Below, piece by piece: positions 28,093 to 36,477 of a stretch of 57,687 nucleotides of DNA. The notes beneath the pieces were generated by a model that was given only the letters and a program-made list of their open reading frames with translations, made no database searches and was not told the origin of the DNA. Each line of letters opens with the position of its first letter. The stretch's first letter is position 1. Both the position numbers and the translations under genes were made by a program. The stretch is from Acholeplasmataceae bacterium (lineage in GTDB: Bacteria; Bacillota_I; Bacilli_A; Acholeplasmatales; Acholeplasmataceae): assembly GCA_011620375.1 (NCBI GenBank), contig WOZH01000064.1, positions 1 to 57,687 on the forward strand. Direction: 5' to 3'.

Positions 28093-28922
28093 GTATTTTA
28101 AATGAATTTTACGTTTTAGAAAATGGTATTAAGATTCCTAAATTAGGATTTGGTACATGGCAAATTCCCAATGGCGAAGTGACTTATAATGCTGTGTCAG
28201 CAGCACTTAGAAATGGTTATCGTCACATCGACACTGCGGCGGCATATCGTAATGAAGAAAGCGTTGGGAAAGCAATTAAAGATTCAGGTATTCCCAGAGA
28301 AAAAATATTTGTCACAACAAAATTGGAATCGCATATTAAAGATTATGAAGGTGCTAAAGCAGGGTTCCTAAAAACTTTAAAAGATTTAGATATGGATTAC
28401 GTCGATTTATATTTGATTCACGCACCATGGCCATGGAATGAAATTGGTAAGAATTGTGATGAAGGCAATGTCCAAGCCTACAAGGCAATGGAAGAATTTT
28501 ATAAAATGGGTAAGATTCGTGCTATTGGGGTTTCGAATTTTACACCAAAAGACATTGAAAACATTTTGGCACATTGCGAAATTAAACCTTTCGTCAATCA
28601 GATTGCTTATCACATTGCCCATCATCAAGCGGAAACGGATGCTTATTGCAGAGCAAAAAACATTTTGGTTGAAGCATATTCACCACTAGGTATCGGCAAA
28701 CTTCTCACACATCCAGAAGTCATCAACATGGCGAAAAAGTATGGCAAATCTCCAGCCCAGGTATGTATCAAATATGACTTGCAGCATGATACATTGCCCT
28801 TGCCAAAATCGACACATGAAAACCGCATTATTGAAAATACACAACTAGATGACTTTGAAATTAGTAGGGACGATATGGATTATTTGGACAGCTTGGATCC
28901 TGAACATCAATCAGTTGACTAG
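28089..28922 (+). CDS. Aldo/keto reductase
   Basis: NADPH-dependent oxidoreductase of the AKR family, 277 residues, in the usual TIM-barrel length. Active-site residues are visible: Asp and Tyr in HIDTAAAYRNEESVG, Lys in VTTKLE and His in YLIHAPWPW. The GVSNFTPKDIENI stretch and the NADPH-binding PLPKSTHENRI near the C-terminus are also present. Its ATG overlaps the otsAB stop by 4 bp, so it is co-expressed with trehalose synthesis, perhaps in a stress setting. The substrate is unknown; proteins of this type reduce methylglyoxal and other aldehydes. Confidence 0.92.
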   Translation: MSILNEFYVLENGIKIPKLGFGTWQIPNGEVTYNAVSAALRNGYRHIDTAAAYRNEESVGKAIKDSGIPREKIFVTTKLESHIKDYEGAKAGFLKTLKDLDMDYVDLYLIHAPWPWNEIGKNCDEGNVQAYKAMEEFYKMGKIRAIGVSNFTPKDIENILAHCEIKPFVNQIAYHIAHHQAETDAYCRAKNILVEAYSPLGIGKLLTHPEVINMAKKYGKSPAQVCIKYDLQHDTLPLPKSTHENRIIENTQLDDFEISRDDMDYLDSLDPEHQSVD

Positions 28923-29113
28923 AACGTCATTAATGAATAAATAGACTGTTTACTAAGCGTAACAAAGCCGATGATTCGGTAAATTATGGCACAAACATTG
29001 CAACAAAAACGCTATAAAGAACTACAACTTTTGACTTTTTGTTAGTAAAAGTGATTTCGTATAAGCATCGTTTAAAAACAAGTTTTAGGAATAAAATAAA
29101 ATAGATTAAACAT

Positions 29114-29149
29114 AAAGAATAGGGAAACCCACCGGTTTCCCTATTCTTT
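29114..29149 (-). terminator. Terminator of the zinc importer operon
   Basis: A perfect 16-base inverted repeat (29114-29129 with 29134-29149, loop CACC) overlaps the end of the zur gene. On the minus strand it is followed by a short T-rich tail. The plus direction is also plausible for the AKR gene 190 bp upstream. Confidence 0.8.
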
Positions 29150-29518
29150 CAATGCATCTTGACAATCACGACAATATCCATAAAGTGTCATGTCATGATG
29201 GGTAATCTTAAAGCCATGTCGTTTGGCGACATCATCTGCGAAATGTGAAAGATGACAATCTACCTCTACCATTTTATGGCAGTTTAAACAAATCATATAA
29301 TGGTGATGATCTTTTTGATTATCATAATAATAGCTAGTTTGATCAATGGTTGATTTGGAGATTAAACCAGCATCATAAAAGACTTCTAGTGTGCGATAAA
29401 CGGTCGATAAATTCATCGTGTGATCCACTAAACTATCCATAATCATTTCTGCACTTTGTGGGGTAGCAGTTGATTTAAATATTGCTAATATAGCTTGTCT
29501 CTGCTTTGTCATGCGCAT
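29141..29518 (-). CDS. zur: Fur-family metalloregulator, probably Zur
   Basis: A 125-residue Fur-family repressor. The winged helix (TKQRQAILAIFKSTATPQSAE, then MNLSTVYRTLEVFYDAGLI) is followed by the metal-binding domain with DHHHYMICLNCHK and the C-terminal CRDC pair, giving the four Cys of the structural zinc site. Its position as last gene of a znuACB-type operon, 3 bp after the permease, argues for zinc sensing. PerR or Mur cannot be ruled out from sequence. It probably represses its own operon through the two palindromes at 31936-31995 and sodA through the one at 13971-13987. An ATG two codons further in (MTKQRQ) is an alternative start. Confidence 0.88.
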   Translation of the reverse strand: MRMTKQRQAILAIFKSTATPQSAEMIMDSLVDHTMNLSTVYRTLEVFYDAGLISKSTIDQTSYYYDNQKDHHHYMICLNCHKMVEVDCHLSHFADDVAKRHGFKITHHDMTLYGYCRDCQDALKE

Positions 29519-29521
29519 GGG

Positions 29522-30331
29522 TCATGCCCTCCTTCTAATATTTTTAAAAACGATGGATAATAATAATACAACAGCATCGATAACGACGATAGTCGAACCT
29601 ACGGGGATTTGTAATGGGTGTGCCAAGAAGATGCCAGTCATGGTAATCAGTAATGAGATAGCAATTCCTGCGAAAAGCGTCATTTTAAAACTTTTGGAGA
29701 ATTGACTGGCAATGATTGATGGAAATATGACGAATGCAGAAATGAGTAGTGTACCAATCATTCTAACGCCGACAACGATGAAAAATGCGGTTAATGCTGA
29801 CAGTAAATAGCCGAGCAGATTGACGTTTATTTTTGAGAATTTCGCATAATTGAAATCATAAGTCATCAAAAACAATTTTCGATATGAAAACAATATAAAT
29901 ACCAAAATCAATAAAGCGGTAATCGATGATAAAATGACATCTGTCATAGTCACTGTAAAAATATTGCCAACAAGCATGGATTCAATCGAGACGTTGAACC
30001 CTTCACCACGTTTGATGATAATCAAACCGATGGCAAATGAAACTGCTGCCACCAAACCTATCGCTGCATCACCGTTCATATGGTTGTTTGCAGCCAAGTA
30101 TTTTATTAGCAAAGAGACGACGATGACGAATGGGATGGCTATCCATAAGGGTTGGTTGAGTAGTAGAATACCTAATGCCAGTCCGGCAAAACTGACATGC
30201 GCCAAACCATCAGCAATCATCGCTTGTTGATTGAGAACGAGAAATGGGCTCAATAAGGCAGCTGATAACGCTAGTGTCACACCAATAATTAAGGCGTTTT
30301 GAAAAAAATCATATGATAGTAGATCAAGCAT
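29522..30331 (-). CDS. znuB: Zinc ABC transporter permease
   Basis: Membrane permease of the metal (MZT) ABC class, 269 residues with about eight helices. The start is the ATG at 30331, inside the ATPase gene end (ATGCTTGA, stop overlapped by 8 bp). The longer frame to 30379 is overlap only. Typical segments are NALIIGVTLALSAALLSPFLVL, where the first conserved Gly-Ala region follows, QAMIADGLAHVSFAGLALGI and GVRMIGTLLISAFVIFPSII. Pairs with the ATPase and lipoprotein upstream to import zinc (Mn is a less likely alternative). Confidence 0.92.
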   Translation of the reverse strand: MLDLLSYDFFQNALIIGVTLALSAALLSPFLVLNQQAMIADGLAHVSFAGLALGILLLNQPLWIAIPFVIVVSLLIKYLAANNHMNGDAAIGLVAAVSFAIGLIIIKRGEGFNVSIESMLVGNIFTVTMTDVILSSITALLILVFILFSYRKLFLMTYDFNYAKFSKINVNLLGYLLSALTAFFIVVGVRMIGTLLISAFVIFPSIIASQFSKSFKMTLFAGIAISLLITMTGIFLAHPLQIPVGSTIVVIDAVVLLLSIVFKNIRRRA

Positions 30332-30992
30332 GATGGTGTCCCTCGTGTTCAAATTCCAGGAATGACTGATAAGTACCAAAATATTTCACGGTTTGATCGA
30401 CATACATGATGCAGGCATCATGCTTAATGGCATCGGTTAAATCATGTGTGACGTTGATAATCGTCATATGGTTCTCTTCTTGAATTTCTTTGAGCAGTTG
30501 ATAGAATTTTTCTCTAAATGATGGATCAAGTGCAGAAGTTGGTTCATCTAAAATCAACAGATCTGGATTACCGATCAATGCTCTAATTAAATAGACGCGC
30601 TGTTGTTGCCCGCCAGAAAGATAAATCATGCTTTCGTTAAATAGATTGGCAATGTCCATGCGCACTAACCATTTTTTGATGAGTTGACATTCGCTTTGAC
30701 TCGCTCTCAGTCTCTGCTTTGGAAAACCGGAATAGATGACTTCTTTGACCGTAATTGGCAATTGATTTCTTTGTCCTAACGCTTGAGGTAGATATCCCAT
30801 ACGTTTAGCTGCGATATTGATTTTACCAGTTGTTGGTTTTAATAAGCCGACAAGCGTTCTTACAAGTGTTGTTTTGCCGCTTCCGTTAGGACCGACGATA
30901 TGTAAGAATGATCCTTGTTTAATATTGAAATTAACATCTTTTAATGCAGTATATTTTCCAAAATTGACGCCAACGTTTTCGTATGTAATCAT
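30324..30992 (-). CDS. znuC: Zinc ABC transporter ATPase
   Basis: Nucleotide-binding subunit, 222 residues. Walker A GPNGSGKTT, signature YLSGGQQQRVYLIRAL, Walker B LLILDEPTSALD and the H-loop NVTHD are all intact, so it should be active. The extreme C-terminus is EHEGHHHA, a small His cluster seen in some zinc transport ATPases. Start and stop codons overlap both neighbours (4 bp with the binding-protein gene and 8 bp with the permease gene), showing one tightly coupled operon. Confidence 0.94.
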   Translation of the reverse strand: MITYENVGVNFGKYTALKDVNFNIKQGSFLHIVGPNGSGKTTLVRTLVGLLKPTTGKINIAAKRMGYLPQALGQRNQLPITVKEVIYSGFPKQRLRASQSECQLIKKWLVRMDIANLFNESMIYLSGGQQQRVYLIRALIGNPDLLILDEPTSALDPSFREKFYQLLKEIQEENHMTIINVTHDLTDAIKHDACIMYVDQTVKYFGTYQSFLEFEHEGHHHA

Positions 30993-31921
30993 GATTGAAC
31001 TCCTAATGCAAGTTTGATATAATCAAAATTTCTAGACAATAGATTGGCATATGTAATTCCATCATCCCAATCTGCTTGAGAGACATTGTGATATGCGTGC
31101 AATTCTAATAACGTTAGACTATAATTTTCATTTGCTAAAGCCTCTTTAATCGCGTTCGCTGCGCGAGGCACCTCTAAAGCTTCAATGAAAAGGTAATGGA
31201 CATTTGCATTTTTTATCTCATTCGAGAATGTAATAATCTCGTTTGAGGTTAAATCGTCATCTGGTTTAAATTCAGAAAACAATGCCGAAATCGTTAACCC
31301 ATAACGTTGTCCAAACGATGACATAGCATTATGACCAGCAAAATAAATCGTTTGGTTTTGGTGGGGTGGATCACTAAAGTATAATTGTATATCTTCATGA
31401 ACAGATAATATCTCTTCATAATAAGCAGTAGCATTTGTTTCATAATATGCCTGATGAGTTGGATCGATTTGAACAATGAAACTTAATATGTAATCAATCA
31501 TGTCCAAGGCCGCTAACGGATCGACCCAATAATGAATGTCATCCGTATGATCATGATCAGCGGTCAATCGGGGAACCTCCTGATTATGATTGATTGCATA
31601 AGACATATTGACGACTAGCGTATCTTCGCCACCAATTTGTGAAGGATCAGAGATCCAGGTGTCGATTTCATCGCTTGTATATAAGAACAACTTTGCATGC
31701 TCAATGCGAATCATATCCATGCTGGAAGCTTCAAAACTATGAATATCTTGTCCGAGTGGAACAAGCATACTAACCGTCAATTGATCTCCGGCGATGTGTT
31801 TTGCAAGATCGTAGTGAGTAAACATGGTTGCGACAATATCGGTCTCTTGAGCTTGTTTGACACATGATACCGCGAACAACATCATAAAACCTGTCATAAT
31901 GAGTGTGAATGTTTTTTTCAT
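30989..31921 (-). CDS. znuA: Zinc-binding lipoprotein (ZnuA/AdcA type)
   Basis: Extracytoplasmic metal-binding protein of cluster A-1, 310 residues. A signal peptide with lipobox AVSC puts the lipid on Cys20. Metal ligands: His in GQDIHSFEAS (near 62), His in IHYWVDP (near 131), and His in FAGHNAMSSFGQRYGL (near 197). Three His, with the third in the position where Mn-type proteins have Glu, favours zinc. The HDH-containing loop (ADHDHTDD) is short but in the usual place for the zinc-type His-rich loop. SD TAGGAG precedes the ATG. It is first gene of the znuACB-zur operon. Confidence 0.92.
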   Translation of the reverse strand: MKKTFTLIMTGFMMLFAVSCVKQAQETDIVATMFTHYDLAKHIAGDQLTVSMLVPLGQDIHSFEASSMDMIRIEHAKLFLYTSDEIDTWISDPSQIGGEDTLVVNMSYAINHNQEVPRLTADHDHTDDIHYWVDPLAALDMIDYILSFIVQIDPTHQAYYETNATAYYEEILSVHEDIQLYFSDPPHQNQTIYFAGHNAMSSFGQRYGLTISALFSEFKPDDDLTSNEIITFSNEIKNANVHYLFIEALEVPRAANAIKEALANENYSLTLLELHAYHNVSQADWDDGITYANLLSRNFDYIKLALGVQS

Positions 31922-31935
31922 ATATAAACTCCTAA

Positions 31936-31995
31936 TTGCGAATGATTTGCATTAATATTGTATCACGTTTTTGGTTTATTGCAAATCATTCGCAA
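31936..31995 (-). promoter_or_regulatory. znu promoter flanked by two Zur-like operators
   Basis: On the minus strand: -35 TTGCAA (31984-31979), 16 bp spacer, -10 TACAAT (31962-31957). Palindrome 1 at 31979-31995 (TTGCAAATCATTCGCAA on the plus strand) covers the -35. Palindrome 2 at 31936-31952 (TTGCGAATGATTTGCAT) sits between the -10 and the SD. Both fit TTGCRAATnATTYGCAA, the single-base-centred form expected of Fur-family operators. Confidence 0.75.
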
Positions 31996-32028
31996 TTTAT
32001 TTTTACGTTATTTTTTAACCGAAATAAA

Positions 32029-32096
32029 TTGTCTTTTTTACAAAGTAATGTTATAATATTGATGTCAACGATGAGTGGGAAGCAGATTTCCACTCA
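32029..32096 (+). promoter_or_regulatory. Promoter and leader hairpin of the rimP-nusA-infB operon
   Basis: TTGTCT (32029-32034), 17 bp, TATAAT (32052-32057) with TG extension. The leader then folds TGAGTGGGAA (32072-32081) on TTTCCACTCA (32087-32096) with loop GCAGA, followed by CTTTTATT. Similar hairpins precede rimP in other low-GC bacteria. It could be a weak attenuator or stabilise the mRNA 5' end; this is inference. Confidence 0.75.
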
Positions 32097-32114
32097 CTTT
32101 TATTGAGGTAGGAT

Positions 32115-32555
32115 ATGAATTTAAAAGTTTTGAAACAAAAGCTCATCCCCATTCTTGAACCCTATACGTTAGATATTTATAGTATTCGGTTGAAAAATGA
32201 ATATGGCGAGAGAGTAGTGGAAATTCTAATTGATACTGATACGATTGACGTATTAGATTTAGAGAAAATCCATCGCTCCTTTATGGATGTTCTTGATGAT
32301 GGTGACCTTGATGACGACTGTTATTTAGAAATTTCTTCCTTAGGACTGGAACGACCCATCGAAACACTTGATGATTTAAAAAAAGCCATTGGCGCATATG
32401 TTTATGTAGAAGTCCCTAAGTATCATGGTAATGCCACTGTAATCTCACTTGATGGTGATGTTATGACATTGGAAATAAATGATAAGGGCAGGTTTCGAAA
32501 GATCGATGCGAAATGGGATCAAGCCACAAATATGCGATATGCAGTAAAGGTTTAG
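32115..32555 (+). CDS. rimP: Ribosome maturation factor RimP
   Basis: 30S subunit assembly factor, 146 residues. The N-terminal alpha/beta domain holds LEKIHRSFMDVLDD, then YLEISSLGLERPIETLDD, the family signature with the GLERPL-type motif. The C-terminal SH3-like barrel ends near 146. SD TGAGGTAGG precedes the ATG. It is the first gene of the conserved rimP-nusA-ylxR-ylxQ-infB-rbfA operon, with nusA 9 bp downstream. Confidence 0.93.
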   Translation: MNLKVLKQKLIPILEPYTLDIYSIRLKNEYGERVVEILIDTDTIDVLDLEKIHRSFMDVLDDGDLDDDCYLEISSLGLERPIETLDDLKKAIGAYVYVEVPKYHGNATVISLDGDVMTLEINDKGRFRKIDAKWDQATNMRYAVKV

Positions 32556-32564
32556 GAGGCACAC

Positions 32565-33635
32565 ATGATTAGTAAAGAATTTTTTAAAAATGTTGATGAA
32601 GTTGTAGAGGAACGCGGACTGACTAGAGAACAAGTCATGGATGCTTTCAAACAGGGCTTGACTGCTGGTTGTAAAAAAGCGTATGATGTTCGGTCTTGTC
32701 GAGTAGAATTTAAAGAAGACAAAAATGAAATTTTAGTCTTTAAACAACAATTAGTTGTTGATGAATACAGTATCGAAGCGGATAAAAATTATACGCAGAT
32801 CTTATTGGATGATGCAAAAGAAATCAATGCCAGAGCAAAAGCAGGTGATATTCTTGAGCAAAAGGTGGATCCTAAGGATTTCTCGTTTTACGCTGTCAGA
32901 GATTTTAAAAGCAGGCTGAATGAAGCGTTGGTTGATTATCAAAAAAAGAATTTGTACCAACATTTTAAATCATTAGAGCATGAAATGATCAATGCGCGTG
33001 TCATCGACATCGATGAATCTCATTATAGACTGGATATCGGCAGGGATTTAACGACACTTTTACCAAAAAAAGAAGCGTTATCAAAAGATAACTTCCATGT
33101 TGGAGATCATGTTAGAGTGTATGTCACCGATGTAGAAATGAAGACAAAATGGCCAAAGGTTTTTGTTAGTCGAATCCACCCCTCTCTGGTGATTCGTTTA
33201 CTTGAACTCTATATTCCAGAAATCAAAGAAGGTAAGATTGAAATCATGGGTATGTCAAGGGATGCAGGTGACCGTTCTAAAGTGGGTGTGAAATCAAATA
33301 TAGAATCGATTGATCCGATTGGGGCATGTGTCGGTGAAAAAGGATCGCGAATTCGCGAAATCGTCAATGCTTTAAGCGGAGAGAAGATTGATCTGTTTAG
33401 ATGGGCGGACAACGAAAAGGATTTGATTACTAATGCACTTCAACCCGCACAGGTCAAAGCCGTGACACATGTCAATCCAAAAGAAAAGAGCGCATTGGCT
33501 ATCGTACCGGATGATCATCTTTCACTTGCAATTGGTAAACTTGGACAAAATGTTAAACTTGCTGTTCAGGCTTGTGGATGGTCGATTGACATTAAGTCGG
33601 TTACCATGGCACAAGGTGAGGGCATCATCTTCTAG
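32565..33635 (+). CDS. nusA: Transcription termination/antitermination factor NusA
   Basis: Pausing and termination factor bound to RNA polymerase; 356 residues. NusA-N comes first, then an S1 domain (about 135-200; NARVIDIDESHYRLDIG) and two KH domains (IGACVGEKGSRIREI and LSLAIGKLGQNVKLAVQACGW cores). It lacks the acidic C-terminal repeats of proteobacterial NusA, as is normal for Bacillota. The SD TTAGGAGG overlaps the rimP stop. The downstream gene ylxR begins 11 bp later. Confidence 0.95.
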   Translation: MISKEFFKNVDEVVEERGLTREQVMDAFKQGLTAGCKKAYDVRSCRVEFKEDKNEILVFKQQLVVDEYSIEADKNYTQILLDDAKEINARAKAGDILEQKVDPKDFSFYAVRDFKSRLNEALVDYQKKNLYQHFKSLEHEMINARVIDIDESHYRLDIGRDLTTLLPKKEALSKDNFHVGDHVRVYVTDVEMKTKWPKVFVSRIHPSLVIRLLELYIPEIKEGKIEIMGMSRDAGDRSKVGVKSNIESIDPIGACVGEKGSRIREIVNALSGEKIDLFRWADNEKDLITNALQPAQVKAVTHVNPKEKSALAIVPDDHLSLAIGKLGQNVKLAVQACGWSIDIKSVTMAQGEGIIF

Positions 33636-33646
33636 AAGGTGGTTAT

Positions 33647-33910
33647 ATGAAACAAAGGAAAATCCCGATGCGCACATGTGTGGTTACACATGAAGTGTAT
33701 CCAAAAAAGGAACTCGTTCGGATAGCTGCAACCAAAGAAGGTGTTGTATCTATCGATCTAACTGGAAAAGCACATGGTCGAGGGGCGTATCTTAAGTTAA
33801 GTAAAGAAGTCGTCTTACTTGCTAAAAAGAATCGAGCGCTAGATAAAAAATTAGAAGTAGCTGTACCAGATACGATTTATGATGAATTATTAGGTCTCAT
33901 CAATGAATAA
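33647..33910 (+). CDS. ylxR: YlxR RNA-binding protein (DUF448)
   Basis: An 87-residue member of the YlxR family, found between nusA and infB throughout low-GC bacteria. It begins KQRKIPMRTCVVTHEVYPKKELVRIA, of which the R-T-C-V...K-E-L-R core is the hallmark, and has the GRGAYL turn in the middle. Proposed roles in other species are RNA binding and effects on RNase P; none is shown here. Its last 8 bp overlap the start of the L7Ae-like gene. ATG 33647 follows AGAAGGTGG. Confidence 0.9.
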   Translation: MKQRKIPMRTCVVTHEVYPKKELVRIAATKEGVVSIDLTGKAHGRGAYLKLSKEVVLLAKKNRALDKKLEVAVPDTIYDELLGLINE

Positions 33911-34181
33911 AACGCTTGGTCTAGCCTATCGCGCAAGAAAAGTCGTAGTGGGCACGGAAATGACAATTGAATCGATTAGAACTAAATCAGTCTATCTTGT
34001 CGTCCTTGCACACGATGCATCTGATTTAACGAAAAAGAAGATTCTTGATAAGGCAAGTTTTTACAACGTAGAAGTTAGCCAAGCATTGTCATCACAACAG
34101 CTTTCTGACGCCATTGGCAAGTCTGGTGTCAAAGTGGTTGGCATAACCGACAGGGGGTTTAGCCAGTTACTTAAACCATAA
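33903..34181 (+). CDS. ylxQ: L7Ae-like ribosomal protein (YlxQ)
   Basis: A 92-residue L7Ae/L30e-fold protein that probably binds kink-turn RNA. It begins [20 protein letters not shown], with the G-AxRA-K motif and [16 protein letters not shown], typical of the family. It overlaps ylxR by 8 bp, and infB follows 16 bp later. Its place in this operon is standard for Bacillota; its partner RNA is not evident from the window. Confidence 0.9.
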   Translation: MNKTLGLAYRARKVVVGTEMTIESIRTKSVYLVVLAHDASDLTKKKILDKASFYNVEVSQALSSQQLSDAIGKSGVKVVGITDRGFSQLLKP

Positions 34182-34197
34182 AGAAGGAAGTGATAAA

Positions 34198-36060
34198 ATG
34201 ACTGTCAATTATAGAAATAATAACAAAAATAACAAAAATAACAAAAATAGCAAAAACAACAATAAACATTCGAATAAACCGTTGACAACATCTAAAAAGC
34301 CCAAAGAGGTTAAAGAGAAAAAAATCATCATCAAACCAGATATGACGGTTGCTGATGTTGCCGAAGGTATGGGTGTTTCCAATGCTGTTGTCATCAAAAA
34401 ACTGATGGGATTAGGGATGATGACGTCCATAAATCAAGTCATTGATCGCGATACGATTGAATTGATTGCGCTTGAAGATGGATATGAAGTCCAAGATGAA
34501 GTCATCACCGATGTCAGCAGATATGATGAAATGGAAATTATGGATGATCCAAAGGATCTCGTAAAACGCCCACCAATCGTTACGATTATGGGACATGTTG
34601 ACCATGGAAAAACAACACTTTTAGATACGATTCGTAAATCAAGAGTCGTTGAAGGTGAAGCCGGGGGCATCACTCAACATATCGGTGCTTATCAAGTTAA
34701 ACGTGACAGTGGTGCGATTACATTCATAGATACACCAGGTCATGCTGCATTCACTGAAATGCGTGCACGCGGTGCTAAAGTGACAGATATCGTCGTTTTA
34801 GTGGTTGCTGCTGATGACGGTGTCATGCCGCAGACAATCGAAGCAATTGACCACGCTAAAGCAGCTAATGTTCCAATTATTGTTGCCATTAATAAAATTG
34901 ATCGTATTCAGTCAAATCCTGAAAAAGTTATGACGGAATTGTCGGAAAAGGGATTGGTTCCAGAAGACTGGGGTGGTGATACACCATTTGTCAAAGTCTC
35001 AGCTTTAAAGGGTATCGGTATTGATGAATTATTAGATGTCATCCAACTATTGAGTGAAATCAATGAATATAAGGCTAATCCAAATAGATTGGCACGTGGT
35101 ACGGTGATAGAAGCAAGCCTTGATAAAGGTAGAGGACCTGTTGCTACCTTGATTGTTGAAACCGGTACATTACATGCTGGTGATTATATCGTCATTGGTA
35201 ACACGTATGGTAAAATTCGTGCGATGAACGACGATTTGAAACGCCGTTTCAAGAAAGCTGGTCCATCAACGCCGGTAGAAGTAACCGGTTTAAATGAAAT
35301 ACCCAAAGCAGGTGATATTTTCATGGCATTTGATGATGAAAAAGTCACGCGATCAATTGCATCTGACCGGCAATCAAGAGCGAAAGATACTGAAATCAGA
35401 ACACGCAGCAAACAATCACTCGATAAATTATTTGGTGCGTTAGAAGAAGCCGAAAAGGAATTAAATATTATCATCAAAGGTGATGTCCAAGGCTCAATTG
35501 AAGCCCTGAAAGGTTTGCTTGAAAAGATTGATATTGAAGGATTCCATGTCAATGTTGTACGCTCATCTGTAGGCGCAATTTCTGAAAACGATGTCACGTT
35601 GGCTTCCGCATCAAATGCGATTATCATCGGTTTCAATGTCAGACCGATGGCGGCTGTCAAGAAAATTGCCGACCAAGAAGGTGTTGAAATCAGGTTATAT
35701 AGTATCATTTATCGCATTCAAGAAGATATTGAAGCTGCACTCAAAGGCATGTTGGAACCTGAACTTGAAGAATATGTCATTGGACAGGCAGAGGTTCGCG
35801 ATACCTTTAAGGTTTCAAAAGTTGGTACCATCGCAGGTTGTTATGTGACAGATGGTATTATCAAACGTGATTCACTAGTGCGATTGCTACGTGATGGTAT
35901 CGTCATTTATGAAGGTAAATTGGGATCACTCAAACGTTTTAGAGACGATGCGAAAGAAGTAAGAAGTGGCTTTGAATGCGGTCTCTCAATTGAAAACTAT
36001 AATGACATCAAAGTAGGTGATGTCATTGAAGCATCACAAATGCGAGAAGTTGAGGTGTAA
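34198..36060 (+). CDS. infB: Translation initiation factor IF-2
   Basis: Initiator tRNA GTPase, 620 residues, a short form. The N-terminal 35 residues are almost only Asn, Lys and Ser, encoded by short repeats. The IF2-N helical domain follows ([20 protein letters not shown]). The G domain has G1 [12 protein letters not shown]3 DTPGHAAF and G4 NKID, all intact, then domains II, III and IV, with [19 protein letters not shown] and the C-terminal fMet-tRNA-binding domain ([17 protein letters not shown]). Start ATG 34198, SD AGAAGGAAG. Confidence 0.97.
   Translation: MTVNYRNNNKNNKNNKNSKNNNKHSNKPLTTSKKPKEVKEKKIIIKPDMTVADVAEGMGVSNAVVIKKLMGLGMMTSINQVIDRDTIELIALEDGYEVQDEVITDVSRYDEMEIMDDPKDLVKRPPIVTIMGHVDHGKTTLLDTIRKSRVVEGEAGGITQHIGAYQVKRDSGAITFIDTPGHAAFTEMRARGAKVTDIVVLVVAADDGVMPQTIEAIDHAKAANVPIIVAINKIDRIQSNPEKVMTELSEKGLVPEDWGGDTPFVKVSALKGIGIDELLDVIQLLSEINEYKANPNRLARGTVIEASLDKGRGPVATLIVETGTLHAGDYIVIGNTYGKIRAMNDDLKRRFKKAGPSTPVEVTGLNEIPKAGDIFMAFDDEKVTRSIASDRQSRAKDTEIRTRSKQSLDKLFGALEEAEKELNIIIKGDVQGSIEALKGLLEKIDIEGFHVNVVRSSVGAISENDVTLASASNAIIIGFNVRPMAAVKKIADQEGVEIRLYSIIYRIQEDIEAALKGMLEPELEEYVIGQAEVRDTFKVSKVGTIAGCYVTDGIIKRDSLVRLLRDGIVIYEGKLGSLKRFRDDAKEVRSGFECGLSIENYNDIKVGDVIEASQMREVEV
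34219..34254 (+). repeat. Tandem 9-bp repeats inside infB
   Basis: Four consecutive units of AATAACAAA (the last as AATAGCAAA), encoding the Asn-Asn-Lys run of the IF-2 N-terminus. Repeat number could vary between strains without shifting the frame. Confidence 0.85.
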
Positions 36061-36063
36061 ATC

Positions 36064-36405
36064 ATGTCAATTACAACTGAAAGATTGGCGAGTCTAATCC
36101 AACGAGAATTAGCACCGATTGTTAACAGAGAAGTAAAAGATAAAAGCTTTGGTTATATTAACTTAACTGAGGTCAAAGTAACAAAAGATTTGTCGTTTGC
36201 GACGATCTATTACTCGATTTTATCAGATGAAGAAGATGTGTTAGAGCGTGCTAAAAAAGCACTTGATGCAGCTAATGCAACCATTCGTATGGAACTTGCA
36301 AAACAAATCAAAAATGTAAGAAAGATACCAGAACTCATCTTTAAATATGATGAAGCGTTAGCTTATGGTAATCACATTGATCAGATTTTAAAAACATTAA
36401 AGTAA
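36064..36405 (+). CDS. rbfA: Ribosome-binding factor A
   Basis: Small 30S assembly factor (113 residues) acting at helix 1 of 16S rRNA. The KH-like fold is seen in SLIQRELAPIVNREV, VTKDLSFATIYYSIL and IPELIFKYDEALAYGNHID. It starts 3 bp after the infB stop and is the last gene of the operon: its stop codon lies within the 5' arm of a terminator. Confidence 0.94.
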   Translation: MSITTERLASLIQRELAPIVNREVKDKSFGYINLTEVKVTKDLSFATIYYSILSDEEDVLERAKKALDAANATIRMELAKQIKNVRKIPELIFKYDEALAYGNHIDQILKTLK

Positions 36406-36422
36406 CCGCGCGTTACTTTTTT
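36399..36422 (+). terminator. Terminator of the rimP-rbfA operon
   Basis: AAAGTAAC pairs with GTTACTTT (stem core 36401-36406 with 36412-36417) around loop CGCGC, followed by T residues. Confidence 0.85.
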
Positions 36423-36477
36423 GTTAATAGGCTATTAATCAATAACTATAATCGGTATAATAGAAAGTGGTGATGAT

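Noticed and set aside
31936-31995. PerR or AdcR sites instead of Zur
   Set aside because: The palindromes do not fit TTATAATNATTATAA or TTAACNRGTTAA; the TTGCRAAT half-site differs from both.
34209-34430. Minus-strand frame rich in Leu/Phe, looking like a membrane peptide
   Set aside because: It is the complement of the AAC/AAA repeats and coding sequence of infB; no SD and no family.
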